20,700 nt of DNA from Candidatus Humimicrobium oleiphilum (GCA_002304935.1 DBPS01000015.1:6577-27276), one strand, 5' to 3'; shown: positions 5,988-15,193, counted from the first letter of the stretch. Notes: generated from the letters alone by a model not told the origin. Translations and numbers: made by a program.

Positions 5988-6464
5988 TTATCGGTTAAAA
6001 TTCTTCAGAGTCCGCTGCACTTCTCTTTCCTGTGCTTTTCTTTCAAGGTCTTCGCGCTTGTCATATTTTAATTTTGCTTTTACCAGCGCAAGCTCTACTT
6101 TTGCAAGATGACCGGCAAAATAAACATTCAGGGGAACAAGTGTGGTGCTTTTATCGTTGAGCTTTCCGGAAAGCTTGCGAATCTGGTTTTTATGCATAAG
6201 CAGCTTTCTTGTCCTGTAGGGCTGTGTTTCTTCTATTCTTGATTTGCTGTAAGGTGAAATATGCATATTGTATAAAAACAGTTCATCATTTTTTATTCTT
6301 GCATAACTATCCTTAAGATTAACCTTATGTTCTCTCAGTGACTTTACTTCATTTCCCTTAAGAATAATTCCTGCCTCATATTTTTCAATAATAAAAAAAT
6401 CATGAAAAGCTTTTTTGTTCTGTGCAACTATATTTTTATTTTCTTCTTTTCTGTCTTTACTCAT
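5988..6464 (-). CDS. smpB: SsrA-binding protein SmpB
   Basis: The essential RNA-binding partner of tmRNA, placing its tRNA-like domain in the ribosomal A site. At 158 residues the length is normal. Family motifs in order: GNEVKSLRE (usually GWEVKSLR), LYNMHISPY, RKLLMHK, TTLVPLNVYF, KVELALVKAKLKYDKRE and a basic C-terminal tail ending NFNR, the part that enters the mRNA channel. The Trp-to-Asn change in the first motif and AK instead of GK before YDKR are mild departures. Its ATG overlaps the stop of the upstream protease gene by 4 bases (ATGA), so the two are translationally coupled. ssrA follows directly. Confidence 0.97.
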   Translation of the reverse strand: MSKDRKEENKNIVAQNKKAFHDFFIIEKYEAGIILKGNEVKSLREHKVNLKDSYARIKNDELFLYNMHISPYSKSRIEETQPYRTRKLLMHKNQIRKLSGKLNDKSTTLVPLNVYFAGHLAKVELALVKAKLKYDKREDLERKAQEREVQRTLKNFNR

Positions 6465-7714
6465 TTTAATAGCTTTTTCATTTCATCAATGGCTTTGTTT
6501 TTCTGGGTATCTGTTTTCAAATCAGGATCCAGTGCAATTTTTATATCCGGCTCTATTCCTGTACCATCAATGGACTTGCCAAGCGGAAGATAATATTTTG
6601 CTGTAGTAAACTTGATTCCAGAACCATCAGAAAGTATATGAAGGGTTTGAACTGTTCCTTTGCCGAAACTCTTCTCTCCGACAAGAACAGCTCTATCGTG
6701 ATCCTGAAAAGCACCTGCACTTAGTTCTGAGGCGCTTGCAGAATATTCATTTATAAGGACTATCAGAGGGATGTCAAGATATTTTCCTTCAGTAGCACTA
6801 TAATCCCTGCTTACCTCTTTCCCTTCAACTCTTCCAATGACCCTGACAATAAGTTTATCTTTGTCAAGGAACAAATCACAAAGTTTTACTGCATCATCCA
6901 AAACTCCGCCGAGATTGTTCCTGAAATCAAGAATGATACCTTTGGCACCGTTTTTTATCATATTGTCTATTTCTTTTTCAAGCTGCTCCGCCCCGCCTTC
7001 CTGAAAATCATAATACTGTACGTAAGCGATATTTCCATCAATCATTTCTGACACAAAATTTGGTACCGTAAATGTTCCTCTTTTTATAGTTAGCTCAAAG
7101 CTCTTTGATTCTGAAGGCCTGTAAAATGTGATTTTTACCTCTGTCCCAACAGGACCTGTTATCTTCGAAACGACTTCTTCAAGGGCAATTCCTTCTGCTT
7201 TGTCTCCGTTCACCTTTTTAATAAGATCTCCCTGCTTTATATCCAGGGAAGAAGACGGGCTGTCAGGGATTACCTTTACTACCTCTACCTGTTTTTTATC
7301 ATTAAGGGTGACTATGATCCCTATTCCTCCACTCATTATTCCCTTATATGATTCCATTATTTTTGCATATTGATCCTTTGAAAAGTATTCTGCATGACTA
7401 TCATCAAGCTTTAAAAGAATCCCCTGTATGGCAGCTACAATAAGTTCATTTTTTGTCTTTGGGGTGATAGCTTCCTTTAAAATCAGTTCTATAGCCTGTT
7501 CAATCGATTTTATGCTTGTAGAAAGCGCCTGCTGTTCTTCCTCAGTGCCGGCATTATCATTTGCTGTAGTTTTATTCGGTATTATTTCGCTTATTCCCGG
7601 AATTCTTATATTAAATTTATAAGTAAAATCCAGCCCCAGCAAAAAACCTGAACCGAAAACAATTAGTGCCAGAATAAAGAATAATATAATTTTTAAAGCT
7701 TTAAATCTTTTCAT
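6461..7714 (-). CDS. ctp: C-terminal processing peptidase, S41 family, with PDZ domain
   Basis: A membrane-anchored serine protease that trims or degrades extracytoplasmic proteins from their C-termini. Residues 7-28 are an N-terminal membrane anchor. A PDZ domain spans about 115-200, with GGIGIIV at its start and the QGDLIKKVNG element. The S41 catalytic core follows. The Ser/Lys/Gln residues line up as S327 (in SASAS), K352 (FGKG) and Q356, with the 25- and 4-residue spacings known from CtpB. Length of 417 is normal. It lies 286 bases after the M23 peptidase gene and overlaps smpB by 4 bases. The link to cell-wall remodelling by neighbouring hydrolases is inference from context. Confidence 0.95.
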   Translation of the reverse strand: MKRFKALKIILFFILALIVFGSGFLLGLDFTYKFNIRIPGISEIIPNKTTANDNAGTEEEQQALSTSIKSIEQAIELILKEAITPKTKNELIVAAIQGILLKLDDSHAEYFSKDQYAKIMESYKGIMSGGIGIIVTLNDKKQVEVVKVIPDSPSSSLDIKQGDLIKKVNGDKAEGIALEEVVSKITGPVGTEVKITFYRPSESKSFELTIKRGTFTVPNFVSEMIDGNIAYVQYYDFQEGGAEQLEKEIDNMIKNGAKGIILDFRNNLGGVLDDAVKLCDLFLDKDKLIVRVIGRVEGKEVSRDYSATEGKYLDIPLIVLINEYSASASELSAGAFQDHDRAVLVGEKSFGKGTVQTLHILSDGSGIKFTTAKYYLPLGKSIDGTGIEPDIKIALDPDLKTDTQKNKAIDEMKKLLK

Positions 7715-7836
7715 CCCAAACTTTCTGCAAATTTTTTATAGAGTTTCATGCTAACGATTATCTTAAATTAAATTTTAAAAAACTTGAATCAACTTTTTAA
7801 TAATTTTTTTCAGGAACTGATTAGTATGTCAGGGAA

Positions 7837-7864
7837 TTTTATAAAAAAATAGTATTTTATAAAA
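7837..7864. repeat. AT-only palindromic pair TTTTATAAAA x2
   Basis: Two copies of the self-palindromic 10-mer TTTTATAAAA flank an 8-base spacer, giving both a direct and an inverted repeat between the M23 peptidase gene and ctp. In AT-rich DNA this may be chance. It could also act as a flexible promoter-upstream region for ctp. Confidence 0.25.
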
Positions 7865-7880
7865 GTTCTTTATTATTTTA

Positions 7881-7980
7881 CAGATCAGTATCTCTTTTGC
7901 AGAGTTGGGATCTTTTATAAAGCTGGATTATTTTATTTTCAGCCACCATTTAATAAAAAGAGATGGCAGACTCAGATCTG
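7881..7980. repeat. Long-range imperfect inverted repeat in the M23-ctp gap
   Basis: CAGATC-agt-ATCTCTTTT (7881-7898) and AAAAGAGAT-ggcagact-cAGATCTG-like sequence (7956-7980) form two separate paired blocks with unequal inner spacers (3 versus about 10 bases). Between them, GCTG/CAGC could add an inner helix. In the leftward transcript this would be a structured region directly after the M23 gene. It may be a processing element or weak terminator. The rest of the 286-base gap (7715-8000) shows no ORF and only vague promoter-like sequence before ctp. Confidence 0.35.
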
Positions 7981-8000
7981 ACAGACATACTGATTTCAAC

Positions 8001-9173
8001 CTATAAATAACCCAGGGGATTCTGCGCAGCACCATTGATTCTTACTTCAAAATGAAGATGAGGCCCTGTTGTCCAGCCGGTAGTTCCGACATACCCTATA
8101 ACCTGCCCTCTTTTTACCATCTGCCCCTGCCCGACTGCAAAACCTGACATATGAGCATAAAAAGTTGCAAAACCACCGCCATGGTATATAAGGATTGAAT
8201 ATCCGTATCCTCCTGAATATGATGCCTGGAGCACTTCTCCTCCGTCAGCAGCTATGATAGGTGTTCCGCTTGGAGCTGCCAGGTCTATCCCGGAATGAAA
8301 TCTTGTTCCTCCGAAAATCGGATGTCTTCTGTTCCCAAACCCTGAAGTAAGCTTGCCGGATGTCGGCCACTGAAGCCTTCCGTTAGGTGCACTTCCATAT
8401 CTTAATGATTCAAGTATTCTCTGAACTTCATTTTCTTTTGCAGTAAGCTGCGCCTCCATTGCAATAAGAGCATTCTTATCAGCTTTGGCATCTGAAAGAA
8501 GGGATTTCTTTTCATCCAGAATACCCGAAATTTCAGTTTTCTTTTGTTCAGCCTGAGTTACCAGTTTTTCCAGATTTGTTTTCTGCTCATTCTGTTTTTT
8601 CTGGAGTTCCATTATGCTTTGCTGAACACTTAAAGTCGCATTTTTCTTGTCTTTTATCTCTTCAATTATTACTGTATCCTGGTCAGCAAGAAGATTCATT
8701 AGTTTTAGCTTGGATAAAAGCTCGGTAAAACTTTGCGCTTTAAATATAACATCAAGAATATTTGTATTGCCATTTTTATATATTGCAGCTACTCTGTTGT
8801 TAAGTATTGCTGATTTTTCGTCAAGTTCCTTGTTGATCTCTAAAAGTTCATTTTCTTTTATGGCAAGATCTATTGTGGTTTTATCTATATTGCTTTTTAC
8901 ATCAGCAAGATTGGTATTTAAATCATTTAGCTGATCAAGGCTTGAAAGAAGCTGGCCTTCTACTTTGTTTACCTGTCCAAGATATTCCTGTTCCTTTTTC
9001 TTGGCATCTTCTATTTTCTTTTTAGTTTCCTCTTTTTCTTTTTTGATCTGCTCAAGCTGGTCTTCAAGAGAACCGCCGGACAAAGGAGATACAGGTATTA
9101 TCGTGAAGATAATAAGAGCACATATAAAAATTGAAATTGCTACGATTAAATTGCTTCTTTTTTTCATAATCAT
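8001..9173 (-). CDS. Coiled-coil murein hydrolase/activator with M23 peptidase domain (EnvC/PcsB-like)
   Basis: A secreted cell-wall enzyme acting at division. Residues 9-29 form a signal peptide or anchor. About 36-125 and 165-257 are Lys/Glu/Gln-rich coiled coils, as in partners of FtsX. About 265-390 is a peptidase M23 (LytM) domain. The zinc and catalytic residues are all present: H293 and D297 (HSGID), H341 (YAHMS), and H372/H374 (HLHFE). It is therefore probably an active endopeptidase rather than a degenerate activator like E. coli EnvC. It sits 8 bases after ftsX, which fits the known scheme where FtsEX drives the coiled coil to release the enzyme. Met codons at 9173 and 9167 both fit; no ribosome site separates them clearly. 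Confidence 0.93.
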   Translation of the reverse strand: MIMKKRSNLIVAISIFICALIIFTIIPVSPLSGGSLEDQLEQIKKEKEETKKKIEDAKKKEQEYLGQVNKVEGQLLSSLDQLNDLNTNLADVKSNIDKTTIDLAIKENELLEINKELDEKSAILNNRVAAIYKNGNTNILDVIFKAQSFTELLSKLKLMNLLADQDTVIIEEIKDKKNATLSVQQSIMELQKKQNEQKTNLEKLVTQAEQKKTEISGILDEKKSLLSDAKADKNALIAMEAQLTAKENEVQRILESLRYGSAPNGRLQWPTSGKLTSGFGNRRHPIFGGTRFHSGIDLAAPSGTPIIAADGGEVLQASYSGGYGYSILIYHGGGFATFYAHMSGFAVGQGQMVKRGQVIGYVGTTGWTTGPHLHFEVRINGAAQNPLGYL

Positions 9174-9181
9174 GAACTTTA

Positions 9182-10099
9182 TTATACCTTCAAATATCTT
9201 CTTAATGCAAACCCGCTGCTAAGAAGACCTATAAGAATTCCGATAACTATAATCGCCAGGTATATGAATATAATTACATTGTCTGTTCCGAGTAGCGCAA
9301 GATTCTTGATTCTCATTGTTTCTACAAGCGCTGTTTCGCCTTTGATTAGCAGGAACCTGTTCAGGAAGTAAAGAAGAAGTACGGCAATACCACCCCCGAT
9401 AAAGCCTTCGAAAGACCCTTCGAAAAGGAAAGGAGCCCTCACATACCAGTTTGTTGCTCCAACCAGCTTCATTACCTCTATTTCTTTTCTCCTTGCATAT
9501 ATGGAAAGCCTGATTGTGTTAAAAATAAGAACCATTGTCGCCAGGACCAGAATGATTATTATCAGAAGGGCAATAGTACCAGTAACCGCCGTTATCGAGA
9601 ATAATTTCTTTACATAATTCCTGCCATAAATGACTTCATCGACACCTTCAATATTTCCGCCGTCCTTATCAACAAATCTTAAGGCTACCTGCTCGATTTT
9701 TTGCGGGTCCTTCAGTCTTATTTCAAATGAAGCCGGCAAAGGATTGCCCTGAATTTCTTTCAGGATATCGCTGCCTTCATTTTGTGTTTTAAAGCGTTCA
9801 AGTGCCTGATCTTTTGAGATAAAGGTTACTTCTTCGACTTCCGGCCATTCTTTAATCTCGTCCTCAATATATATTTTTAAATCATCTGATATGTTATCTT
9901 TCAGGTAAACAGCTATCTCTACCTGGTTTTCAATAGAATTTAAGACACTTTGTATGTCAAAAACAATTATTGAAAAGACTCCTACTATAAATAATGTTAT
10001 TGCAACAGTTGTGATTGCAGTAAATCCCATCAGGAAATTTCTTCTGAGACTGGAGAAAGTCTCTCCGAAAATATGTTTTGGTCGAAATACCAGGCTCAA
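9182..10099 (-). CDS. ftsX: Cell division protein FtsX (ABC transporter-like permease)
   Basis: The membrane half of FtsEX, carrying the ATPase signal across the membrane to a wall hydrolase. 305 residues with four helices: one near residues 24-48, then a large extracytoplasmic loop (50-165) that binds the hydrolase coiled coil, then three more (about 170-198, 225-252 and 275-298). The conserved segment before the third helix (ARRKEIEVMKLVGATNWYVR) is the FtsX family signature. The start is TTG at 10099, which overlaps the ftsE stop by 4 bases. GAGGAG about 10 bases upstream supports it and suggests coupled translation with ftsE. Confidence 0.96.
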   Translation of the reverse strand: MSLVFRPKHIFGETFSSLRRNFLMGFTAITTVAITLFIVGVFSIIVFDIQSVLNSIENQVEIAVYLKDNISDDLKIYIEDEIKEWPEVEEVTFISKDQALERFKTQNEGSDILKEIQGNPLPASFEIRLKDPQKIEQVALRFVDKDGGNIEGVDEVIYGRNYVKKLFSITAVTGTIALLIIIILVLATMVLIFNTIRLSIYARRKEIEVMKLVGATNWYVRAPFLFEGSFEGFIGGGIAVLLLYFLNRFLLIKGETALVETMRIKNLALLGTDNVIIFIYLAIIVIGILIGLLSSGFALRRYLKV

Positions 10100-10782
10100 G
10101 ATCCGTACACTCCTCTTTTCTGGTCTCTTATTATTATTCCATCTTCAAGTTCAACAACCCGTCTTCTCATTGCATTTACTATTGATTTCTCATGTGTTGC
10201 CATTACAACAGTTGTGCCTATAAGATTGATTCTGGAAAGAAGCTTCATTATGCCTTCCGAGGTTGCAGGGTCAAGATTACCTGTAGGCTCGTCTGCAAGC
10301 AATATCGGCGGCCTGTTCACAAATGCTCTTGCGATACAAACTCTCTGCTGTTCGCCTCCGGAAAGCTGGTGAGGAAGCGAATCCATTTTATTGTAAAGCC
10401 CGACAAGTTTTAATACCTGGGGGACCTGTGCTTTTATTATATAATTGGGTTTGCCTATTACCTCCAGGGCAAATGCAATATTTTCAAATACTGTTCTGTC
10501 AGAAAGAAGTTTGTAATCCTGAAAAATACAACCGATATTTCTTCTAAGCTGGGGTATCCTGTTGTTTTTCAGATTGCATATATTCCTGCCGGCGATGAAT
10601 ATGGTTCCAGTCGTAGAAGAAATTTCCTTTATAAGAAGCTTTATAAACGTTGATTTTCCTGAACCGCTCGGACCTACCATGAAAACAAATTCACCTTTTT
10701 TGATAACAAGATTTATATCTTTAAGTGCAGCAGAATCATTTTCATATATTTTGCTTACATTTCTAAATTCAATCATATTCAT
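10096..10782 (-). CDS. ftsE: Cell division ATP-binding protein FtsE
   Basis: The cytoplasmic ATPase of FtsEX. All ABC motifs are present: Walker A GPSGSGKST (37-45), Q-loop in CIFQDYKLL, signature LSGGEQQR (140-147), Walker B with catalytic Glu ILLADEPTGNLD (about 160-171) and H-loop ATHE. At 228 residues it has the usual size for FtsE. I chose ATG at 10782, because AAGG (10794-10791) is 8 bases upstream. A TTG two codons earlier (10788) would be only 2 bases from that site. It lies 91 bases after prfB and is fused translationally to ftsX. Confidence 0.96.
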   Translation of the reverse strand: MNMIEFRNVSKIYENDSAALKDINLVIKKGEFVFMVGPSGSGKSTFIKLLIKEISSTTGTIFIAGRNICNLKNNRIPQLRRNIGCIFQDYKLLSDRTVFENIAFALEVIGKPNYIIKAQVPQVLKLVGLYNKMDSLPHQLSGGEQQRVCIARAFVNRPPILLADEPTGNLDPATSEGIMKLLSRINLIGTTVVMATHEKSIVNAMRRRVVELEDGIIIRDQKRGVYGS

Positions 10783-10873
10783 AGTCAAAACCTTGCCGGG
10801 TATAGCTGTAAAAAAAATTGTCCAAAAATTCTAAAAAGGATATTAACATAATGGAATTATATAGTCCATAAAT

Positions 10874-11996
10874 TTAGTTTTGTTTTATGTTTTTTTCAAG
10901 ATAGGATTTTATAAATATATCGATATCTCCATCAAGGACTGAGTTGACATCACCAACCTCTTTATTGGTCCTGTGGTCTTTAATCATCTGATATGGCTGA
11001 AGGACATAGCTTCTTATCTGGCTTCCCCATCCGATATCTTTTTTTTCACCTCTTATTCCATCTATCTCATCCATCTTCTTTTTCATCTCAACTTCATATA
11101 GTTTTGATCTGAGTATTTTCATTGCAGTTTCCTTGTTCATCAGCTGGGACCTTTCATTCTGGCAGGAAACAATGATGCCGGTAGGTATATGTGTTATTCT
11201 GACTGCTGAATCCGTAACATTTACATGCTGGCCGCCTGCCCCGGTAGAACGATAGGTATCTATTTTCAAATCATCCTTGCTTATCTCAAGTTCAATATTA
11301 TCTTCAATGAGAGGTATTACATCAACTGCAGCAAAAGAGGTATGCCTTCTTTTTGAGGAATCAAAAGGACTTATCCTCACAAGCCTGTGTACCCCTTTTT
11401 CTGACTTTAAAAGACCGTAGGCATTGCTCCCTGAAACAGTAAAAGTAACATTCTTGATTCCGGCTTCTTCGCCGGGCAGATAATCTGTTATTTTGTAGCT
11501 GAGCTTCTTTTTTTCAATCCATCTGGTATACATCCTTAAAAGCATTTCCACCCAGTCGTGGGATTCCGTTCCTCCGGCTCCGGGATGAATATTGACTATT
11601 GCAGGATTATTATCATAAGGCCCGCTTAAAAGTAATTTTTCCTCAGTAAGGTTTATAAGGTTTTCGAGTTCTGTAATATTTATTTCAAGCTCTGTTTCAA
11701 TTGCACTGTCATTTTCAATAATTAATATATCTGCTGCTGTTTGTGCTTCTTCAAGCTTTTCATGCATTTTTTCATAAAGCTCAATATCATCTTTGAGGTT
11801 ATTAATCTTCTGCATCATGTTTTGGGCTTTTTCATAATCATCCCAGAAGCCATCCTCTGCCGCAATATGATTAAGCTGGCTTATCTTGTTTTTCTTCTCT
11901 TCTATTTCAAAGACAGCCTTTCAGATATTCGACTTTTCCCTCAAGTTCCTTTATCAGTTCGCCATACTGAACTTCTTCATTTTTTAATTCATTCAT
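10874..11996 (-). CDS. prfB: Peptide chain release factor 2, expressed by programmed +1 frameshift
   Basis: It terminates translation at UGA and UAA. The first frame starts at ATG 11996 (AAAGG about 7 bases upstream) and runs 29 codons to an in-frame TGA at 11909-11907, right after CTT. Skipping one base there gives an open frame from GAA 11908 to the stop at 10874, for a total of 373 residues. AAAGGC-TGT-CTT-TGA matches the known RF2 recoding site: internal Shine-Dalgarno-like run, short spacer, slippery CUU, UGA. In full-length numbering the RF2 recognition tripeptide SPF is at 209-211 and the catalytic GGQ at 254-256, as expected for the family. The frameshift lets RF2 regulate its own level. 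It follows secA by 22 bases. Confidence 0.97.
11896..11925 (-). promoter_or_regulatory. prfB: RF2 programmed +1 frameshift site
   Basis: The minus strand reads AAAGGC-TGT-CTT-TGA-A. CTT is at 11912-11910 and TGA at 11909-11907. The purine run AAAGG lies at the spacing used by the internal Shine-Dalgarno in E. coli prfB. Low RF2 slows UGA decoding and lets the CUU-bound tRNA slip to UUU. The purine run is weaker than the E. coli AGGGGG. Confidence 0.9.
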
Positions 11997-12018
11997 TTAT
12001 TAACCTTTTAAGAAATTT

Positions 12019-14559
12019 TTAAAGATTTGCCCCACAGCACTTCTTATATTTTTTACCGCTCCCGCAGGGACATGGATCGTTTCTGCCGACTTTTCCATCA
12101 ACTTTGACAGGTTCTTTTTTCGAAGGAGTACTGTCTCCGGGTCCGCTTGAGGTCACATTCCTATATTGTTTTTCATGTTCCCTTTCCTGCTCCTGTCCGG
12201 TGTATATTCTTGCATTATAAAGCAATCTTACAGTATCGCTTTTGACTTCTTCTATCATATCCCTGAACAAATGGAAAGATTCATGCTTGTATTCAACCAG
12301 AGGATCATGCTGCCCGTAAGATCTCAGTCCTATTCCTTCCTTGAGATAGTCCATTTCCAGAAGATGTTCCCTCCACCTGTTATCTATAACTGTGAGAATC
12401 ACTATCCTTTTAAGCTGTTTCATGATTTCCGGTCCGAATTCTTCTTCTCTTGATTTTAGAAGAAGTTCTGCTTTCCTAAAAATTTCCTCTTTTAACTGAT
12501 TCCTGTTTATTTTTCCTGAGGATATTTTTTCCGTTTCAATAATGCCTTCTGAAACATCTTTGCCAAATAAATTTATCAGATGATTTTTATACTCATCAAT
12601 ATCCCATTCTTCATAATAAATATTCTGGTCAAGATACTTGTCAAAGGTATTGCTTATTATATCCATTATCATCTCATTTGAAGAATCATCGAGATCCTCC
12701 TCAAAAAGCGCTTTTTTACGCCTTTCATATATTACTTCTCTTTGCTTGTTCATTACGTCATCATATTCAAGAACATGCTTTCTGGCTTCAAAGTTTCTTG
12801 ACTCTACCTGCCTCTGGGCATTTTCAATTGAGCGGTTTATGATTGGATGAGCAATAGGCATATCGTCAGGAAAATTCATCCTTTCCATAAGAAAGCTTAT
12901 ACGGTCAGAACCAAAAAGCCTTAAAAGATCATCTTTGAGGCTTAAATAAAACTGGCTTGACCCCGGGTCTCCCTGCCTGCCGCTCCTGCCTCTTAGCTGA
13001 TTATCGATTCTTCTGGATTCATGTCTTTCAGTTCCAAGAACATGCAGGCCTCCAAGATTAACCACACCTTCCCCAAGGACTATATCTGTTCCTCTTCCAG
13101 CCATATTAGTTGAAATCGTAACAGCTTTTGACTGACCTGCCTTTGCAATTATTTCTGCCTCTTTTTCATGATATCTTGCATTTAGTACTTCATGGGGGAT
13201 ACCTTCCCTTTTTAACATTTCGCTTAGCAGTTCAGATTTCTCAATGGATATTGTCCCGACAAGAACCGGCTGGCCTTTTGAATATCTTTCTTTTATATCC
13301 CCGACTACAGCTTCAAACTTTGCCTCTTCCGTTTTATAGATAAGATCAGGCATATCATTTCTAATCATAGGCATGTTAGTCGGAATTACTGAGGTCTCAA
13401 GCTTGTATATATGCCTGAATTCTTCTGATTCCGTTAATGCTGTTCCTGTCATTCCAGCAAGTTTTTCATACATCCTGAAAAAATTCTGTATGGTTATCGT
13501 TGCAAGAGTCTGGTTTTCTTCCTTTATCCTGACATTTTCTTTGGCTTCAATAGCCTGGTGAAGGCCTTCACTGTAGCGTCTTCCATCAAGAATTCGTCCG
13601 GTAAACTCATCAACAATTAATACTTCGCCATCTTTAATAATATAATCAACATCTTTTTTAAATAGATGATAAGCTTTAAGAGCCTGGTTTAAAGCATGTA
13701 TGTAAAGATAGTTGGAAGGATCATATATGTTTTCAATTCCTGTTATTTTCTCAACCTTAAGAACTCCTTCTTCAGTAATTGCAGCACTTTTTTGCTTTTC
13801 ATCAATTTCAAAATCAATATCTTCTTCAAGTCTTGGGACTATTCTTGCCATTTTTTTATAAAGCTCTGTTGACTGGTAGGGAACTCCGGAAATAATTAAA
13901 GGGGTTCTGGCTTCATCTATCAGTATACTGTCAACTTCATCAATGATGGCAAAATGATGTTCTTTCTGAACTATCATTTCTTTCGAAGTCACCATATTGT
14001 CTCTCAGATAATCAAAACCGAACTCATTATTCGTACCATAAACTACATCACATGAATAAGCATATATTTTATCTTTGTATTCCTGGCTGTTTTGAAGAAG
14101 ACCCACGCTCATGCCAAGCATATTATATACTTTTCCCATCCACTCACTGTCTCTTCTGGCAAGATAATCATTGACAGTAACAATATGACAGCTTTTGCCT
14201 GTGAAAGAATTAAGATATGCAGGAAGCGTGGCAACAAGGGTTTTGCCTTCACCTGTTTTCATTTCAGCTATCTTGCCTTCAAAAAGTACTATGCCTCCCA
14301 GAAGCTGAACGTCAAAATGCCTCATCCCCAGAGATCTTTTTGCTGCTTCCCTGGCAACAGCAAAGGCTTCCGCCATAATGCTTTCCAGCGGTTCGCCTTT
14401 TTCATATCTTGACTGGAAATGTGCCTTTTTTTCTTTTATATCGTAGTCAGAAAGCACAGAAGTCTCTTTTTCAAGCTCGTTTATGCGGGAAATAATTGCA
14501 TCATATTTTTTTATTGCTTTTCCCTGACCAGCTTTAAGCAGATTTTGTAGTTTAAACAT
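12019..14559 (-). CDS. secA: Preprotein translocase subunit SecA
   Basis: The ATPase motor that pushes unfolded preproteins through SecYEG. It has about 846 residues. In numbering from GTG 14568, Walker A GEGKT is at 106-110, and the DEVD motif at 210-213 runs into the invariant SILIDEARTPLIISG. The second motor domain holds NMAGRGTDI and the RIDNQLRGRSGRQGDPGSS block. The scaffold and wing are followed by a C-terminal zinc-binding tail (DPCPCGSGKKYKKCC), which contacts SecB or the ribosome. I prefer ATG at 14559, since GGTG is 6-7 bases upstream; GTG at 14568 would add three residues and overlaps that site. It lies between hpf and prfB, the common order in Gram-positive bacteria. Confidence 0.98.
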   Translation of the reverse strand: MFKLQNLLKAGQGKAIKKYDAIISRINELEKETSVLSDYDIKEKKAHFQSRYEKGEPLESIMAEAFAVAREAAKRSLGMRHFDVQLLGGIVLFEGKIAEMKTGEGKTLVATLPAYLNSFTGKSCHIVTVNDYLARRDSEWMGKVYNMLGMSVGLLQNSQEYKDKIYAYSCDVVYGTNNEFGFDYLRDNMVTSKEMIVQKEHHFAIIDEVDSILIDEARTPLIISGVPYQSTELYKKMARIVPRLEEDIDFEIDEKQKSAAITEEGVLKVEKITGIENIYDPSNYLYIHALNQALKAYHLFKKDVDYIIKDGEVLIVDEFTGRILDGRRYSEGLHQAIEAKENVRIKEENQTLATITIQNFFRMYEKLAGMTGTALTESEEFRHIYKLETSVIPTNMPMIRNDMPDLIYKTEEAKFEAVVGDIKERYSKGQPVLVGTISIEKSELLSEMLKREGIPHEVLNARYHEKEAEIIAKAGQSKAVTISTNMAGRGTDIVLGEGVVNLGGLHVLGTERHESRRIDNQLRGRSGRQGDPGSSQFYLSLKDDLLRLFGSDRISFLMERMNFPDDMPIAHPIINRSIENAQRQVESRNFEARKHVLEYDDVMNKQREVIYERRKKALFEEDLDDSSNEMIMDIISNTFDKYLDQNIYYEEWDIDEYKNHLINLFGKDVSEGIIETEKISSGKINRNQLKEEIFRKAELLLKSREEEFGPEIMKQLKRIVILTVIDNRWREHLLEMDYLKEGIGLRSYGQHDPLVEYKHESFHLFRDMIEEVKSDTVRLLYNARIYTGQEQEREHEKQYRNVTSSGPGDSTPSKKEPVKVDGKVGRNDPCPCGSGKKYKKCCGANL

Positions 14560-14589
14560 AAAAATCACCAGATTTAAAAAATTATTTAT

Positions 14590-15138
14590 TTAAGATTGCG
14601 GTTCAATCAAACCGTAATTGGTATCTTTTCTTTTATATATGACAGACGTTTTACCTGTATCAGCATTTACGAATACAAAGAAATCATGGCCAAGCAGCTC
14701 CATCTGCAAAGAAGCTTCTTCCGGTGTCATCGGTTTTATTTCAAATCTTTTTATTTTGACTATTTCTTTTAAATCATCTTCATTTGTTTCGGTTTGCTGT
14801 GGCAGGTTATTTTTTATTTCCACAGGTTTCCTGCTTTTCTGTATCATTTTGTTCTTATATCTCTTTATCTGTCTTTCAATTTTGCTTCCGACTTTGTCTA
14901 CTGCCTCAAAGAAATCAGCTCCTGAATCAGCAGCTCTTATGACAGCTCTGGGAGTGAATATCGTTACCTCAGCTTTATTATTTAAATTTATACTGGGGTT
15001 TTTTTCCAAAGAGAATTCAATCTCTGTTTTTACAGTCTTATCAACAAATTTTTCTATTCTGTTTTTTATTTTTTTCTCGGCATATTCCTTAATATCATCC
15101 GGAAGATTTACATTTCTGCTTTTAATTACAAATTCCAT
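14590..15138 (-). CDS. hpf: Long ribosome hibernation promoting factor (HPF/RaiA)
   Basis: It inactivates ribosomes in starvation by binding the 30S decoding region and pairing 70S particles into 100S dimers. Residues 1-95 form the RaiA-type domain (MEFVIKSRNVNLPDDIKEY at the start). A variable, charged linker spans about 96-125. The C-terminal dimerisation domain covers about 125-178 (IKRFEIKPMTPEEA, LLGHDFFVFVNADTG, VIYKRKDTNYGLIEP). The 182-residue length marks it as the long form. A near-perfect AAGGAGG lies 6-7 bases before ATG, the strongest ribosome site in the window, and suits a protein needed in quantity. It appears to have its own promoter upstream. Confidence 0.96.
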   Translation of the reverse strand: MEFVIKSRNVNLPDDIKEYAEKKIKNRIEKFVDKTVKTEIEFSLEKNPSINLNNKAEVTIFTPRAVIRAADSGADFFEAVDKVGSKIERQIKRYKNKMIQKSRKPVEIKNNLPQQTETNEDDLKEIVKIKRFEIKPMTPEEASLQMELLGHDFFVFVNADTGKTSVIYKRKDTNYGLIEPQS

Positions 15139-15165
15139 TTTGTCCTCCTTGTCATTTAAACGACC

Positions 15166-15193
15166 ATTATATAATTAAAACGAAAAAAATAAC
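15166..15193 (-). promoter_or_regulatory. Candidate hpf promoter
   Basis: A perfect TATAAT at 15171-15166 lies about 28 bases before the hpf start. A weak -35-like GTTATT or TTATTT is at 15-16 bases spacing. The predicted start near 15159 leaves a short leader with the strong Shine-Dalgarno. The 81-base gap after comF would allow separate control of hpf-secA-prfB. Confidence 0.4.

Noticed and set aside
10874..11818. prfB as a truncated gene starting at 11818 or a frameshifted pseudogene
   Set aside because: The upstream frame joins through a CTT-TGA slip site to give a normal 373-residue RF2 with SPF and GGQ at the expected positions.
14092..14412. A 106-codon plus-strand open frame inside secA
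   Set aside because: Antisense to conserved SecA motor motifs, with no recognisable protein features.
14618..15178. A 186-codon open frame on the plus strand
   Set aside because: Antisense shadow of hpf; hydrophobic composition arises from reading the opposite strand, and no ribosome site or family motif is present.
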